A stretch of 46,822 nucleotides of DNA. Source: WHSV01 sp050694055. GTDB taxonomy: Bacteria > Actinomycetota > CADDZG01 > WHSQ01. Positions within the stretch are counted from its first letter, which is position 1. Each line of letters begins with the position of its first letter. The notes under the pieces were generated by a model. It was given only the letters and a program-made list of their open reading frames with translations, was not told the DNA's origin and made no database searches. Positions 9,234-16,460 of this stretch are shown piece after piece. Made by a program: the position numbers and the translations under genes. Where the stretch lies: NCBI GenBank assembly GCA_050694055.1, contig JBOGWX010000127.1:1-46822 (forward strand), in the 5' to 3' direction.

Positions 9234-9239
9234 CATAAT
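9234..9239 (+). promoter_or_regulatory. Candidate -10 box CATAAT for pcrA
   Basis: CATAAT matches five of six bases of TATAAT and ends seven bases before ATG 9247. No Shine-Dalgarno sequence is present, which points to a leaderless transcript and supports 9247 as the start. Confidence 0.5.
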
Positions 9240-9246
9240 GACAAGC

Positions 9247-11403
9247 ATGGATTTAATGTCGGGGCTCAATCCCGTCCAGCGCGCCGCGGTCGAGATGCCC
9301 GAGGGGCCCGTGCTGGTGGTTGCGGGGGCCGGGTCGGGCAAGACCAGGGTGCTGGTCTACCGAATCGCCTACCTGCTCGAGAACGGGATCGGGCCCGAGT
9401 CGATCCTGGCCATCACCTTCACCAACAAGGCCGCCGCCGAGATGCGCGGGCGGGTCTTTGATCTGATCGGGTCCGCCGCGCAGGAGATCTGGGTCTCGAC
9501 CTTCCACAGCGCGTGCGTACGAATCCTGCGTCGCGAGGCGCCTCGCCTCGGCTACGCGAACAGCTTCTCGATCTACGACGCAAGCGACTCGCTGCGGCTC
9601 ATCCGCATGATATTCAAGGACCTCAACATCGACGAGAAGCGCCTGCCTCCACGTGGTGTCGCGGCGGCGATCTCCAACGCCAAGAACAAGCTCATGGACG
9701 CCGGGTTGTTCGCCGACTTCGCCGATAACCCCTACGAGAAGCGCATCGCACAGGTCTATGTCGAGTACGAGAAGCGTCTCGCCGAGCAGAGCGCGTTCGA
9801 CTTCGACGACCTCATCATGCGCACGGTCGAGGTCTTCGACCGCCACGAGCACGCGCTCGCCCGCTACCAGAACCGCTTCCGTCACGTGCTCATCGACGAG
9901 TTCCAGGACACGAACCACGCGCAGTCCCGGCTCGCGACTTTGCTCGCCGGCAGGTGGCGCAACATCTTCGTCGTAGGCGACGCAGATCAAGGGATCTACG
10001 CATTCCGTGGAGCCACGATCCGCAACCTGCTGGACTTCGAGCGCGACTGGCCCGACGCCAAGGTCGTCACACTCGAGCAGAACTACCGTTCGACGCGCAC
10101 GATCCTCGATGCCGCAAACGCGATCATCGAGAACAACCACATGCGCAAGCCGAAGGCGTTGTGGACGGCGCAGGAGGGCGGCGAGCGCATCGTTCGCTAC
10201 CACGCGTCCGACGAGCACGACGAGGCGGCATGGGTTGCCCAGGAGGTGCGCAAGCTCTCGGACCGCGGTCACCCGTACGTCGACCTCGCGATCTTCTATC
10301 GGACCAACGCGCAGAGCCGCGTGCTCGAAGAGGCCTTCAACGCATCGAGCCTTCCTTACCGGGTCGTCGGCGGTGTCGGCTTCTACGACCGCAAAGAGGT
10401 CAAGGACCTGATGGCATGGCTGCGCGCTGCCATCAACCCTCTGGACACCATCAGCGCGGAGCGCATCTGCGGCGCGCCCAAGCGTGGCATCGGTCCCGGC
10501 TCGATCTCGAAGATCCAGGCCTTTGCCGCGTCGCGGGTCATGCCGCTCGGACACGCGTTCGAGCACGCCGAGGAAGTGGACGGCCTCACCAAGAAGGCGC
10601 GCGGCGGAGCGCTCGAGATCGGACGCATCCTGGCCCACATTCGCGACCTCGACCACTCCGGCGTCCCGGTCGCCGACATCGTCGCGACCACCTGGGAGAT
10701 CACGGGCTACTTGGCCGACCTCCAGGCCGACCGCAGCTTCGAATCGCTCTCCCGCCAGGAGAACCTCAAGGAGCTGGCCGGCGGCGCGGCCGAGTACGAC
10801 GAGAACACGCAGCAGGGGAGCCTCACCGACTTCCTCGAGCTCGTCGCGCTGGTCAACGACACCGACGAGGAGGAGGGCGAAGAGACCGGCGTCACCTTCA
10901 TGACGCTGCACAACGCCAAGGGCCTCGAGTTTCCGATCGTGTTCATCGTCGGGATGGAGGAGGCCGTCTTTCCACACATGCGCTCGCTCGCCGACCCCGA
11001 GCAGCTCGAAGAGGAGCGCAGGCTCTGCTACGTCGGTATCACGCGCGCGCAGGAGCGTCTCTACCTGTTGAACGCGTGGAGGCGGAGGCTGTGGGGGCCG
11101 GACGCCAACTACAACACGCCCTCACGCTTCCTCGAGGAGATCCCCCCCGACCTTCTCGAGGAGGCCGCCAAGAAGGATCTCTTCACGACTCGCCGCTCCT
11201 CGGTCGACAAGCCGAAGACCGTGGGCGGGCGCGATCTGTCTCGCTTCAAGGTGGGGGCCGAGATCGAGCACGATCGCTGGGGCCGGGGCATCATCGTGGA
11301 CCTGCGTCAGAGCGCACTCGGTATGGAGGCGACGATCCACTTCCCCGACATGGGCTCGGACAAGCGACTCGACCTGACGCTCGCCCCGATCAAGGCTCTC
11401 TGA
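9247..11403 (+). CDS. pcrA: ATP-dependent DNA helicase PcrA/UvrD
   Basis: This is a superfamily 1A 3'-5' helicase of about 718 residues, used in nucleotide excision repair and in removing proteins from DNA. Visible motifs: Walker A AGAGSGKT near residue 27, motif Ia TFTNKAAAEM, motif II DEFQDTN, motif III GDADQGIYAFRGA, motif IV EQNYRST, motif V TLHNAKGLEFP and motif VI YVGITRAQERLYL. The C-terminal 50 residues (VGAEIEHDRWGRGIIV) match the Tudor-like RNA-polymerase-binding tail of PcrA. ATG is possible at 9238, 9247 or 9256; I chose 9247 because of its spacing from CATAAT. Length is normal for the family. It is the last gene before a small-peptide gene. Confidence 0.95.
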   Translation: MDLMSGLNPVQRAAVEMPEGPVLVVAGAGSGKTRVLVYRIAYLLENGIGPESILAITFTNKAAAEMRGRVFDLIGSAAQEIWVSTFHSACVRILRREAPRLGYANSFSIYDASDSLRLIRMIFKDLNIDEKRLPPRGVAAAISNAKNKLMDAGLFADFADNPYEKRIAQVYVEYEKRLAEQSAFDFDDLIMRTVEVFDRHEHALARYQNRFRHVLIDEFQDTNHAQSRLATLLAGRWRNIFVVGDADQGIYAFRGATIRNLLDFERDWPDAKVVTLEQNYRSTRTILDAANAIIENNHMRKPKALWTAQEGGERIVRYHASDEHDEAAWVAQEVRKLSDRGHPYVDLAIFYRTNAQSRVLEEAFNASSLPYRVVGGVGFYDRKEVKDLMAWLRAAINPLDTISAERICGAPKRGIGPGSISKIQAFAASRVMPLGHAFEHAEEVDGLTKKARGGALEIGRILAHIRDLDHSGVPVADIVATTWEITGYLADLQADRSFESLSRQENLKELAGGAAEYDENTQQGSLTDFLELVALVNDTDEEEGEETGVTFMTLHNAKGLEFPIVFIVGMEEAVFPHMRSLADPEQLEEERRLCYVGITRAQERLYLLNAWRRRLWGPDANYNTPSRFLEEIPPDLLEEAAKKDLFTTRRSSVDKPKTVGGRDLSRFKVGAEIEHDRWGRGIIVDLRQSALGMEATIHFPDMGSDKRLDLTLAPIKAL

Positions 11404-11426
11404 GCCCTCTCTTCCTGACGCTTGCG

Positions 11427-11452
11427 GGGTTGAGTGAAGCTCTCAGGGGTAC
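11427..11452 (+). promoter_or_regulatory. Candidate SigF/SigB-type promoter
   Basis: GGGTT at 11427-11431 is followed after 15 bases by GGGTAC at 11447-11452. This resembles the actinobacterial general-stress consensus (GGNTT, 14-17 bases, GGGTAY). It would give a leader of roughly 60 bases before the 21-residue peptide gene. It is a pattern match only; it needs a transcription start map. Confidence 0.35.
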
Positions 11453-11518
11453 GAGTAGGGGGCGGCCCCGCGCCACCGGCAGGGGCCTGAATGGGTGGGC
11501 CACGCAGAGGAGGTAACT

Positions 11519-11584
11519 ATGGGAATCGTGTGGACGATTCTAGCCATCATCGGTCTCATCGTCGTCCTTCAGTACATCTTCTAA
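11519..11584 (+). CDS. 21-residue single-span membrane peptide
   Basis: A 22-codon reading frame (including the stop) starts at ATG 11519, behind a very strong ribosome site AGGAGGT at 11508-11514. The product begins MGIVWTILAIIG and is almost entirely hydrophobic, with no charged residue, so it would span the membrane once. A strong intrinsic terminator follows 24 bases after the stop and a stress-type promoter-like sequence lies upstream, so it looks like an independent gene. The family is unknown to me; small hydrophobic stress peptides are an obvious comparison. Support comes from the ribosome site, the terminator and the composition, not from homology. Confidence 0.65.
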   Translation: MGIVWTILAIIGLIVVLQYIF

Positions 11585-11607
11585 GGCGACGCAGCCAACC
11601 AACTTGT

Positions 11608-11650
11608 CGCAAGGCGTACGGCGTGGGGACGTGCGCCTTGCGCTTTTTTT
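11608..11650 (+). terminator. Strong intrinsic terminator
   Basis: CGCAAGGCGTACG at 11608-11620 pairs with CGTGCGCCTTGCG at 11630-11642 (13 bp, one G-U pair, 9-base loop). It is followed by C and seven Ts at 11644-11650. It is the clearest Rho-independent terminator in the window. It serves the 21-residue peptide gene and perhaps pcrA readthrough. Confidence 0.92.
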
Positions 11651-11699
11651 GTGTCCCCTCGCTCGCTCGGTAATCCGAAGTTGTCGAGGGACACCCCCG

Positions 11700-11705
11700 T
11701 AGACT
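11700..11705 (+). promoter_or_regulatory. Candidate -10 box TAGACT
   Basis: TAGACT ends eight bases before ATG 11714, the spacing of a nearly leaderless transcript. A TTGTCG at 11681-11686 is too close (13 bases) to be a standard -35 box. Confidence 0.4.
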
Positions 11706-11713
11706 GAGCCCAT

Positions 11714-11884
11714 ATGGGTCTCAAGAAAATCGGCGGGCTCCTGCTCGTCGGCTTTTTCGTGTTCTTCATAGTGCAGTCGCCGCGTGAGGCCGCCGATGTC
11801 GTACGGATCACGGGCCAGAGCCTCGGCGAAGTGTTCAGCGCGGCCGCCAACGCGTTCTCGGACTTCCTCACCGATTTGTTCTGA
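11714..11884 (+). CDS. 56-residue small membrane protein, unknown function
   Basis: The product starts MGLKKIGGLLLVGFFVFFIV, a short basic N-terminus followed by one hydrophobic span (about 7-20). It continues with an amphipathic helical tail (residues 28-56) ending in FSDFLTDLF. It is too short to be found by usual length cut-offs, but the composition is clearly protein-like and third positions are GC-rich. It is placed directly before a PH-domain membrane protein; a 17-bp duplication spans the junction. I have no family name for it. A partner or helper of the PH-domain protein is an inference from coupling alone. Confidence 0.7.
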   Translation: MGLKKIGGLLLVGFFVFFIVQSPREAADVVRITGQSLGEVFSAAANAFSDFLTDLF

Positions 11885-11910
11885 TGCGCAGGCTGTTCTG
11901 ATGCGCAGGC
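11877..11910 (+). repeat. 17-bp perfect tandem duplication across a stop/start junction
   Basis: TGTTCTGATGCGCAGGC occurs at 11877-11893 and again at 11894-11910. Each copy contains TGATG. The first copy ends the 56-residue gene; the second starts the PH-domain gene. Between them ATG 11884 to TGA 11901 encodes a five-residue minicistron (MRRLF), so stop/start overlaps are kept on both sides. Confidence 0.9.
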
Positions 11911-12485
11911 GTCGCCCCCGTACGGGTTGGACGCACGGCCCCCGGCTCAACTACGACAAGTACTTCTCTCACGGCGAGTACACGGTCCTCGAGGTTCGCA
12001 GGCACTGGGCCGCGCTGCTCGTTCCCTTCCTTCACGTTCTGCTGGCATTAGTGGTCGGTTCCCTTCTGGGCGCGTGGCTCGGCCCGTCCAGCCGCTCCGA
12101 TCCCATCGATACGCTCGTGTTCATCGTGGTCATGGGTTTCACGATCCGGCTGGGCTGGCGCTTGTTCGAGTGGCAGATCGAGCGCGTCGTCGTCACGAAC
12201 CGCCGCATCGTCGAGGTAACGGGGCTCGTCACCCGGCGCGTCGCCTCGATGCCACTGGCGAAGGTGACCGACCTCACCTACCAGCGCACGCCGCTGGGAC
12301 GAGCGCTCGGTTACGGCGAGCTCATCCTCGAGTCCGCGGGACAGAAGCAGGCGCTCGAGAACATCCCGTTCATCCCGCGGCCCGACGACTTCTACCGTGA
12401 CTTCGCCGAGCTCTTGAACTCGCCCCCCACCAGCCGCAATCCCGACGAGGAGGACACGGGCCCGATCCCGCGGGTCCGGTTCTAG
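11901..12485 (+). CDS. PH-domain (bPH_2) membrane protein
   Basis: This 194-residue protein has two membrane spans, at about 36-61 and 68-89. They are followed by a bacterial PH-like domain (about 92-175) with the pattern VVVTNRRIVEVTGLVTRRV and the loop MPLAKVTDLTYQRTPLGR, typical of the YdbS/YdbT-type bPH_2 family. A proline- and acid-rich tail follows. The exact role of the family is unsettled; links to membrane stress have been reported. Start ATG 11901 overlaps the TGA of the MRRLF minicistron. An ATG at 11884 in another frame belongs to that minicistron. It is followed by a convergent gene. Confidence 0.85.
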   Translation: MRRRRPRTGWTHGPRLNYDKYFSHGEYTVLEVRRHWAALLVPFLHVLLALVVGSLLGAWLGPSSRSDPIDTLVFIVVMGFTIRLGWRLFEWQIERVVVTNRRIVEVTGLVTRRVASMPLAKVTDLTYQRTPLGRALGYGELILESAGQKQALENIPFIPRPDDFYRDFAELLNSPPTSRNPDEEDTGPIPRVRF

Positions 12486-12561
12486 TGCATAGAACCCGAG
12501 CTGAGTTCGATTTCTGGGGCGAGATGTTCGCTCGGCGCGCACCAGTCCCCAGAAAACGTGC

Positions 12562-13398
12562 CTAGCGCGCTTGGATGTCCACCGAGAGGATGTAGAGGGG
12601 CTCGACCGGGCGGTCCTGGGTGGCTTGCTCGGTGCTGGTCTCGACCTTCTGGAGCGCGTCGAGGGTCGGGAACGACTCCTCGCTCGCCCGGCCGAAGTAG
12701 GAGTAGAGCGGCTGCAGGCCCGCGGGCTGCAGGTTGTTCTTGCCCTCCAGTGCCGCGTCGGCGTCGTGCGTCACGAAGAAGAACTGGCTCCCGTTGGTGT
12801 TCGGTCCCGAGTTGGCCATCGCCAGCGCGCCGAAGGTGTACACGTTCGACTGCTCGGGCAGCTCGTCGTCGAACTGGTAACCGGGCCCCCCGCTTCCGTC
12901 GCCCTCCGGGTCGCCACCCTGGATCACGAACTCGTCGATGACCCGGTGCCAGGTGAGCCCGTCGTAGTAGCCGTCCTCGGCGAGAAAGATGAAATTGGCG
13001 ACGGTCGACGGCGCCTCCTCTTCGAGCAGGTCGATCTCGATCGACCCGCAGTTTGTCTCGATGGTGGCCCGGTAGTCGACGCCGGGGCTGAGCACCTGCT
13101 CCTGGGTCGCCGGCTGATCGTATTGCTGCGCCCGATTCTCGGGGGGTTCGACATCGAAGTCGCACTCGCCGTTGCCGCCGGCGGCCCGCTGCCCCCCACC
13201 CCTCGCGGGCTCCGAGTCGCCATCGTCGTTGTCTTGCGTTCCGATGACGAACACGACGATCACCGCGAGACCGGCGAGGAATGCGATCAGTCCCGCGATG
13301 CGTCCCTTTCTCCGCCGGCGCAGCTCCTCTTTGCGCCGGCGGGCCTCGGCAGCTTGTTGAGCGGAGCGGCTGCGCGCTTTCCTGTCGTTTTTACCCAC
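12562..13398 (-). CDS. Membrane-anchored peptidyl-prolyl cis-trans isomerase (cyclophilin)
   Basis: This 278-residue protein has a very basic N-terminus (1-32, many R and K), one membrane span at about 33-53, an acidic/glycine-rich linker, and a cyclophilin domain at about 105-278. Visible cyclophilin motifs are GLTWHRVIDEFVIQGGDP, ALAMANSGPNTNGSQFFF and SYFG. The catalytic-type Arg in WHRV and the Gln-Phe-Phe motif are present. It would fold proteins outside the membrane. The start is GTG 13398, with GGAGA nine bases upstream, overlapping the carboxyltransferase stop by 8 bases. That suggests coupling to that gene, although the functions are unrelated. Confidence 0.92.
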   Translation of the reverse strand: MGKNDRKARSRSAQQAAEARRRKEELRRRRKGRIAGLIAFLAGLAVIVVFVIGTQDNDDGDSEPARGGGQRAAGGNGECDFDVEPPENRAQQYDQPATQEQVLSPGVDYRATIETNCGSIEIDLLEEEAPSTVANFIFLAEDGYYDGLTWHRVIDEFVIQGGDPEGDGSGGPGYQFDDELPEQSNVYTFGALAMANSGPNTNGSQFFFVTHDADAALEGKNNLQPAGLQPLYSYFGRASEESFPTLDALQKVETSTEQATQDRPVEPLYILSVDIQAR

Positions 13399-14824
13399 CG
13401 TGGTTTCTCCAGCGTTTGATGCGGGCCGGTGCCGGGTCGTCGCCCGCCCGCCAGTTCGAGCACAACGATTCGAGATGATAGGCGACCACCGTCGCAAGTG
13501 ACGCGGGAGTGAGAGGCTCGGCCACGACCTCGTCGGCGATGCCGAGACGAACGAGGTCGAACGCGCCGATCTTGAGGAGGTTCGCAGCTTCGTCGGCGCG
13601 CGTCGCATCGCGCCACAGGATCTCGGCGGCGGATTCCGGTGCGATGACCGAGAAGATCGAGCCGGCGTAGGCGACGAGCCGGTCTCCGACCGCGAACGCG
13701 AGCGCGCCGCCGCTGCCGCCTTCGCCGATCACGACGCCGAGCACCGGCACCTCGGCGCGCAACTTCGCCCGCAGGAGCTGCGCGATCTCGCTGGCGATGC
13801 CGGCGTTCTCGGACACCTCGGAAGGATTGGCCCCCGGTGTATCGATGAGCGTGACCACGGGAAGCCTCAGCCGGCGAGCGATCTCCAGAGTGCGCCGGAC
13901 CTTCCGGTAGGCCGCCGGGCCGGGCGCCATCGAGCGATCGAGTCCGACCATCAGCAGCCGCCTGCCTGCGAGCCGGCCGAGGGCGACCGCCACGGCCGGA
14001 TCCTCGCGGCCGGCGCGATCACCCTGAAGGAGCACGTGCGCGTCGAGCGCGTCGCGCAACAACCCAGGACCGGTCGGGCGGGCATCGGATCGAGCGGACC
14101 GCACCGTCTCCCATCCGGACGGCTCTTCCATGGCGCCGACCGGAGGTCGTGATACCGAGCTGGGCCGGTCCGGCGCCAGCACCTCGAGAACGTGGGCCAC
14201 GGTCCGGCCCACCTCCACCGACGGCACCACGGCATCGAGCAGCCCCGCCGCGAGCGCGGTCTCTGCACTGTGGGATCCGGCGAGCCGGCGCCCCGTGAAG
14301 GCCTCGACCAGACGCGGGCCAGCGAAGCCGATGCGAGCCTTCTCCTCGGCGATGGTGACGTCCGCAAGGGAGCCGATGCTGGCAAATGGTCCGCCCGTGG
14401 TCGGGTCGGCCAAGACGACGACGAACGGTTGAGCCGCCGCCTCGAAGCCGATTCGTGCGGCGACGGCGCGCGCCATCTGGACCAGGGAGCGCATCCCCTC
14501 CTGCATGCGCGACCCGCCGGTCGCGAGTCGAAGCACGAAGGGAACGCGCCGTTCGGTGGCGCGCTCCAGCGCACGAGCAACGCGCTCACCGGCGACCTCG
14601 CCGACCGAGCCTCCGAAGAACGTGAAGTCGAAGGCGGCGAGCTCGACCTCGATTCCCCCGATGCGAGCGGGCCCCGCGGCAACCGACTCGTCTGCCTCCG
14701 AGCGAGCACGAGCGCGCGCCATCGCGTCGAGATAGCCGGGGAAGCCGAGCGGATCAACGGTCGTCAGGCCGTCGGACACCGGCTCGAACGAGCCCGGGTC
14801 GACCAGATGCGCGACCGCCTTCAA
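13391..14824 (-). CDS. Fused carboxyltransferase beta-alpha subunits (AccD-AccA type)
   Basis: This 477-residue protein joins the two halves of an acyl-CoA carboxyltransferase. The beta-like half (about 40-220) has FFGGSVGEVAGERVARAL and LATGGSRMQEGM. The alpha-like half (about 260-450) has TLIDTPGANPSEVSENAG and VIGEGGSGGALAFAVGDRL. It transfers carboxyl from biotin to acetyl-CoA or a related acyl-CoA. The N-terminal zinc ribbon of classical AccD (two CxxC pairs) is missing. It starts with TTG at 14824 behind AGGAGG. It is divergent from the B12-binding gene and overlaps cyclophilin downstream. Whether acetyl-CoA or propionyl-CoA is the substrate cannot be told; the context with methylmalonyl-CoA genes favours a second look at propionyl-CoA. 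Confidence 0.88.
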   Translation of the reverse strand: MKAVAHLVDPGSFEPVSDGLTTVDPLGFPGYLDAMARARARSEADESVAAGPARIGGIEVELAAFDFTFFGGSVGEVAGERVARALERATERRVPFVLRLATGGSRMQEGMRSLVQMARAVAARIGFEAAAQPFVVVLADPTTGGPFASIGSLADVTIAEEKARIGFAGPRLVEAFTGRRLAGSHSAETALAAGLLDAVVPSVEVGRTVAHVLEVLAPDRPSSVSRPPVGAMEEPSGWETVRSARSDARPTGPGLLRDALDAHVLLQGDRAGREDPAVAVALGRLAGRRLLMVGLDRSMAPGPAAYRKVRRTLEIARRLRLPVVTLIDTPGANPSEVSENAGIASEIAQLLRAKLRAEVPVLGVVIGEGGSGGALAFAVGDRLVAYAGSIFSVIAPESAAEILWRDATRADEAANLLKIGAFDLVRLGIADEVVAEPLTPASLATVVAYHLESLCSNWRAGDDPAPARIKRWRNHGG

Positions 14825-14848
14825 TCCGCCTCCTGTTCTTAAGTGGGT

Positions 14849-14854
14849 TAGCCT
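14849..14854 (+). promoter_or_regulatory. Candidate -10 box TAGCCT in the divergent promoter region
   Basis: TAGCCT lies in the 66-base gap between the divergent carboxyltransferase and B12 genes. It would give a leader of about 30 bases that includes the AGGAG at 14878-14882. A TAACCC on the opposite strand (14850-14845) could serve the other gene. Confidence 0.35.
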
Positions 14855-14890
14855 CCGACGGTAACAACCCCGCTAGTAGGAGTCTTGCTG

Positions 14891-15301
14891 GTGCCATCCG
14901 GACGACCACGAATACTCGTCGCGAAGCCTGGCCTCGACGGTCACGACCGGGGCATAAAGGTCGTCGCCCGGGCACTGCGGGACGCCGGTATGGAGGTCAT
15001 CTACACGGGGCTGCACCAAACGCCGGAGCAGATCGCCTCCGCCGCCATCCAGGAGGATGTCGACGCCGTAGGACTGTCGTGTCTCTCCGGAGCACACATG
15101 ACGCTATTCCCCAAGGTCGTGAAGTTGCTCGAGGAGCAGGGCGGCGAGTCCATCGCCGTGATAGGGGGCGGCATCATCCCCGAGAGCGATATCCCGGCCC
15201 TCAAGGCCGCGGGGATCAGCGAGATCTTCACCCCCGGCGCCACGACGACCACGATCGTGCAATGGGTCCGTGAGCACGTAGCGGACAAGCAGGAGGCATA
15301 G
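14891..15301 (+). CDS. Cobalamin-binding subunit, methylmalonyl-CoA mutase type
   Basis: This 136-residue protein is a stand-alone B12-binding domain. It carries the DxHxxG motif as DGHDRG, with His18 as the expected cobalt ligand, then GLSCLSGAH and the nucleotide-tail loop IGGGIIPESD. It corresponds to the C-terminal domain of methylmalonyl-CoA mutase; the large catalytic subunit is not in this window. GTG 14891 has AGGAG eight bases upstream, whereas TTG 14885 would be only two bases away, so I prefer GTG. It is followed four bases later by sucC, which suits a pathway that ends in succinyl-CoA. Confidence 0.9.
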   Translation: MPSGRPRILVAKPGLDGHDRGIKVVARALRDAGMEVIYTGLHQTPEQIASAAIQEDVDAVGLSCLSGAHMTLFPKVVKLLEEQGGESIAVIGGGIIPESDIPALKAAGISEIFTPGATTTTIVQWVREHVADKQEA

Positions 15302-15305
15302 CTCT

Positions 15306-16460
15306 TTGGACCTGTTCGAATACCAGGGCAAGGAATTGCTCAGGCGTTTCGAGGTGCCGGTCCCCGAGGGGCGAGTCGCCTCCAACCCGGCCGAAGCCGC
15401 GGCGGCGGCCGAGGGCCTCGGGGGCAAGGTCGTGGTCAAGGCTCAGGTACAGGTGGGGGGCCGCGGCAAGGCCGGCGGAATCAAGGTCGCGGAGTCGGCG
15501 GATCAGGCTCGAGAGGTTGCCGGCGGGATCCTCGGCATGGACATCAAGGGCCACACCGTGAAGCGCGTGCTCGTCGAGCGCGCGGGCGACATCAGAGAGG
15601 AGTACTACCTCTCCTTTCTCCTGGATCGCAGCGAGCGCAAGTTCCTCGGCATGATGAGCGCCGAGGGTGGCGTCGAGATCGAACAGGTAGCCGAACAGAA
15701 CCCCGGCGCGATCGCGCGCGTCCACGTTGATCCCTCGATCGGCATCAGCGACTATCACGCGCGCAAGCTCGTGTTCGGAGCGAACCTCAACCCCGACGCG
15801 CGCAAGGGCGCCATCGCGATGATCCCCAAGCTCTACCGGGCATTCGTCGAACTCGATGCGTCTCTGATCGAGGTCAATCCCCTGGTGTTGACCGGCGACG
15901 GCAAGGTCATCGCGCTCGACGCAAAGGTGACCCTCGACGACTCCGCCGACTACCGCCACCCCAACTTCGCCGAGCTCAAGGCGGCGCACGAGGTTGCAGA
16001 GCAGGAGCGCCTCGCCAAGGAGAAGGGACTCAACTTCATCAAGCTCGACGGTGACGTCGGGATCATCGGCAACGGTGCGGGGCTCGTGATGTCGACGCTC
16101 GACGTGGTAAAGGCCGCAGGCGGCGAGCCGGCGAACTTCCTCGATGTCGGCGGCGGTGCGGGGGCCGAGGTGCTGTCGAACGCGATCGAGGTCATCACCT
16201 CCGATCACAACGTGAAGAGCATCTTTCTCAACATCTTCGGTGGCATCACGCGCGGCGATCTCGTCGCCGAGGGCATCATCGACGCCTTTGGACGGCTCGA
16301 CGTGAGGATTCCGATCGTTGTACGCCTCGACGGTACGAACGCGGAGGAGGGGCGCAAGATGCTGGCCGACGCCCCTCACGAGATGCTGCACTCCGAGGAG
16401 ACCATGCTGGGAGCGGCCGAGCGAGCCGTCGAGCTGTCTCGATCGGCGGGTACGCGCTAG
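15306..16460 (+). CDS. sucC: Succinyl-CoA synthetase (ADP-forming) beta subunit
   Basis: This 384-residue ATP-grasp protein makes the nucleotide-binding subunit of the TCA enzyme that converts succinyl-CoA to succinate with ATP formation. Visible: DLFEYQGKELLRRF at the N-terminus, the nucleotide loop VGGRGKAGGIK, the Mg-binding EVNPLVLT and DAKVTLDD, and the C-terminal phosphate-binding NIFGGITRGD. Length is normal. The start is TTG at 15306 with AGGAGG nine bases upstream, inside the end of the B12 gene. sucD starts right after the stop codon. Confidence 0.96.
   Translation: MDLFEYQGKELLRRFEVPVPEGRVASNPAEAAAAAEGLGGKVVVKAQVQVGGRGKAGGIKVAESADQAREVAGGILGMDIKGHTVKRVLVERAGDIREEYYLSFLLDRSERKFLGMMSAEGGVEIEQVAEQNPGAIARVHVDPSIGISDYHARKLVFGANLNPDARKGAIAMIPKLYRAFVELDASLIEVNPLVLTGDGKVIALDAKVTLDDSADYRHPNFAELKAAHEVAEQERLAKEKGLNFIKLDGDVGIIGNGAGLVMSTLDVVKAAGGEPANFLDVGGGAGAEVLSNAIEVITSDHNVKSIFLNIFGGITRGDLVAEGIIDAFGRLDVRIPIVVRLDGTNAEEGRKMLADAPHEMLHSEETMLGAAERAVELSRSAGTR

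Noticed and set aside
9253..10977. 574-residue open frame opposite pcrA
   Set aside because: Shadow of a well-recognised helicase; composition is rich in V, L, D and R as in other GC shadows.
11641..11713. TTGTCG at 11681 as a -35 box
   Set aside because: Spacing to TAGACT is only 13 bases, too short for a standard promoter.
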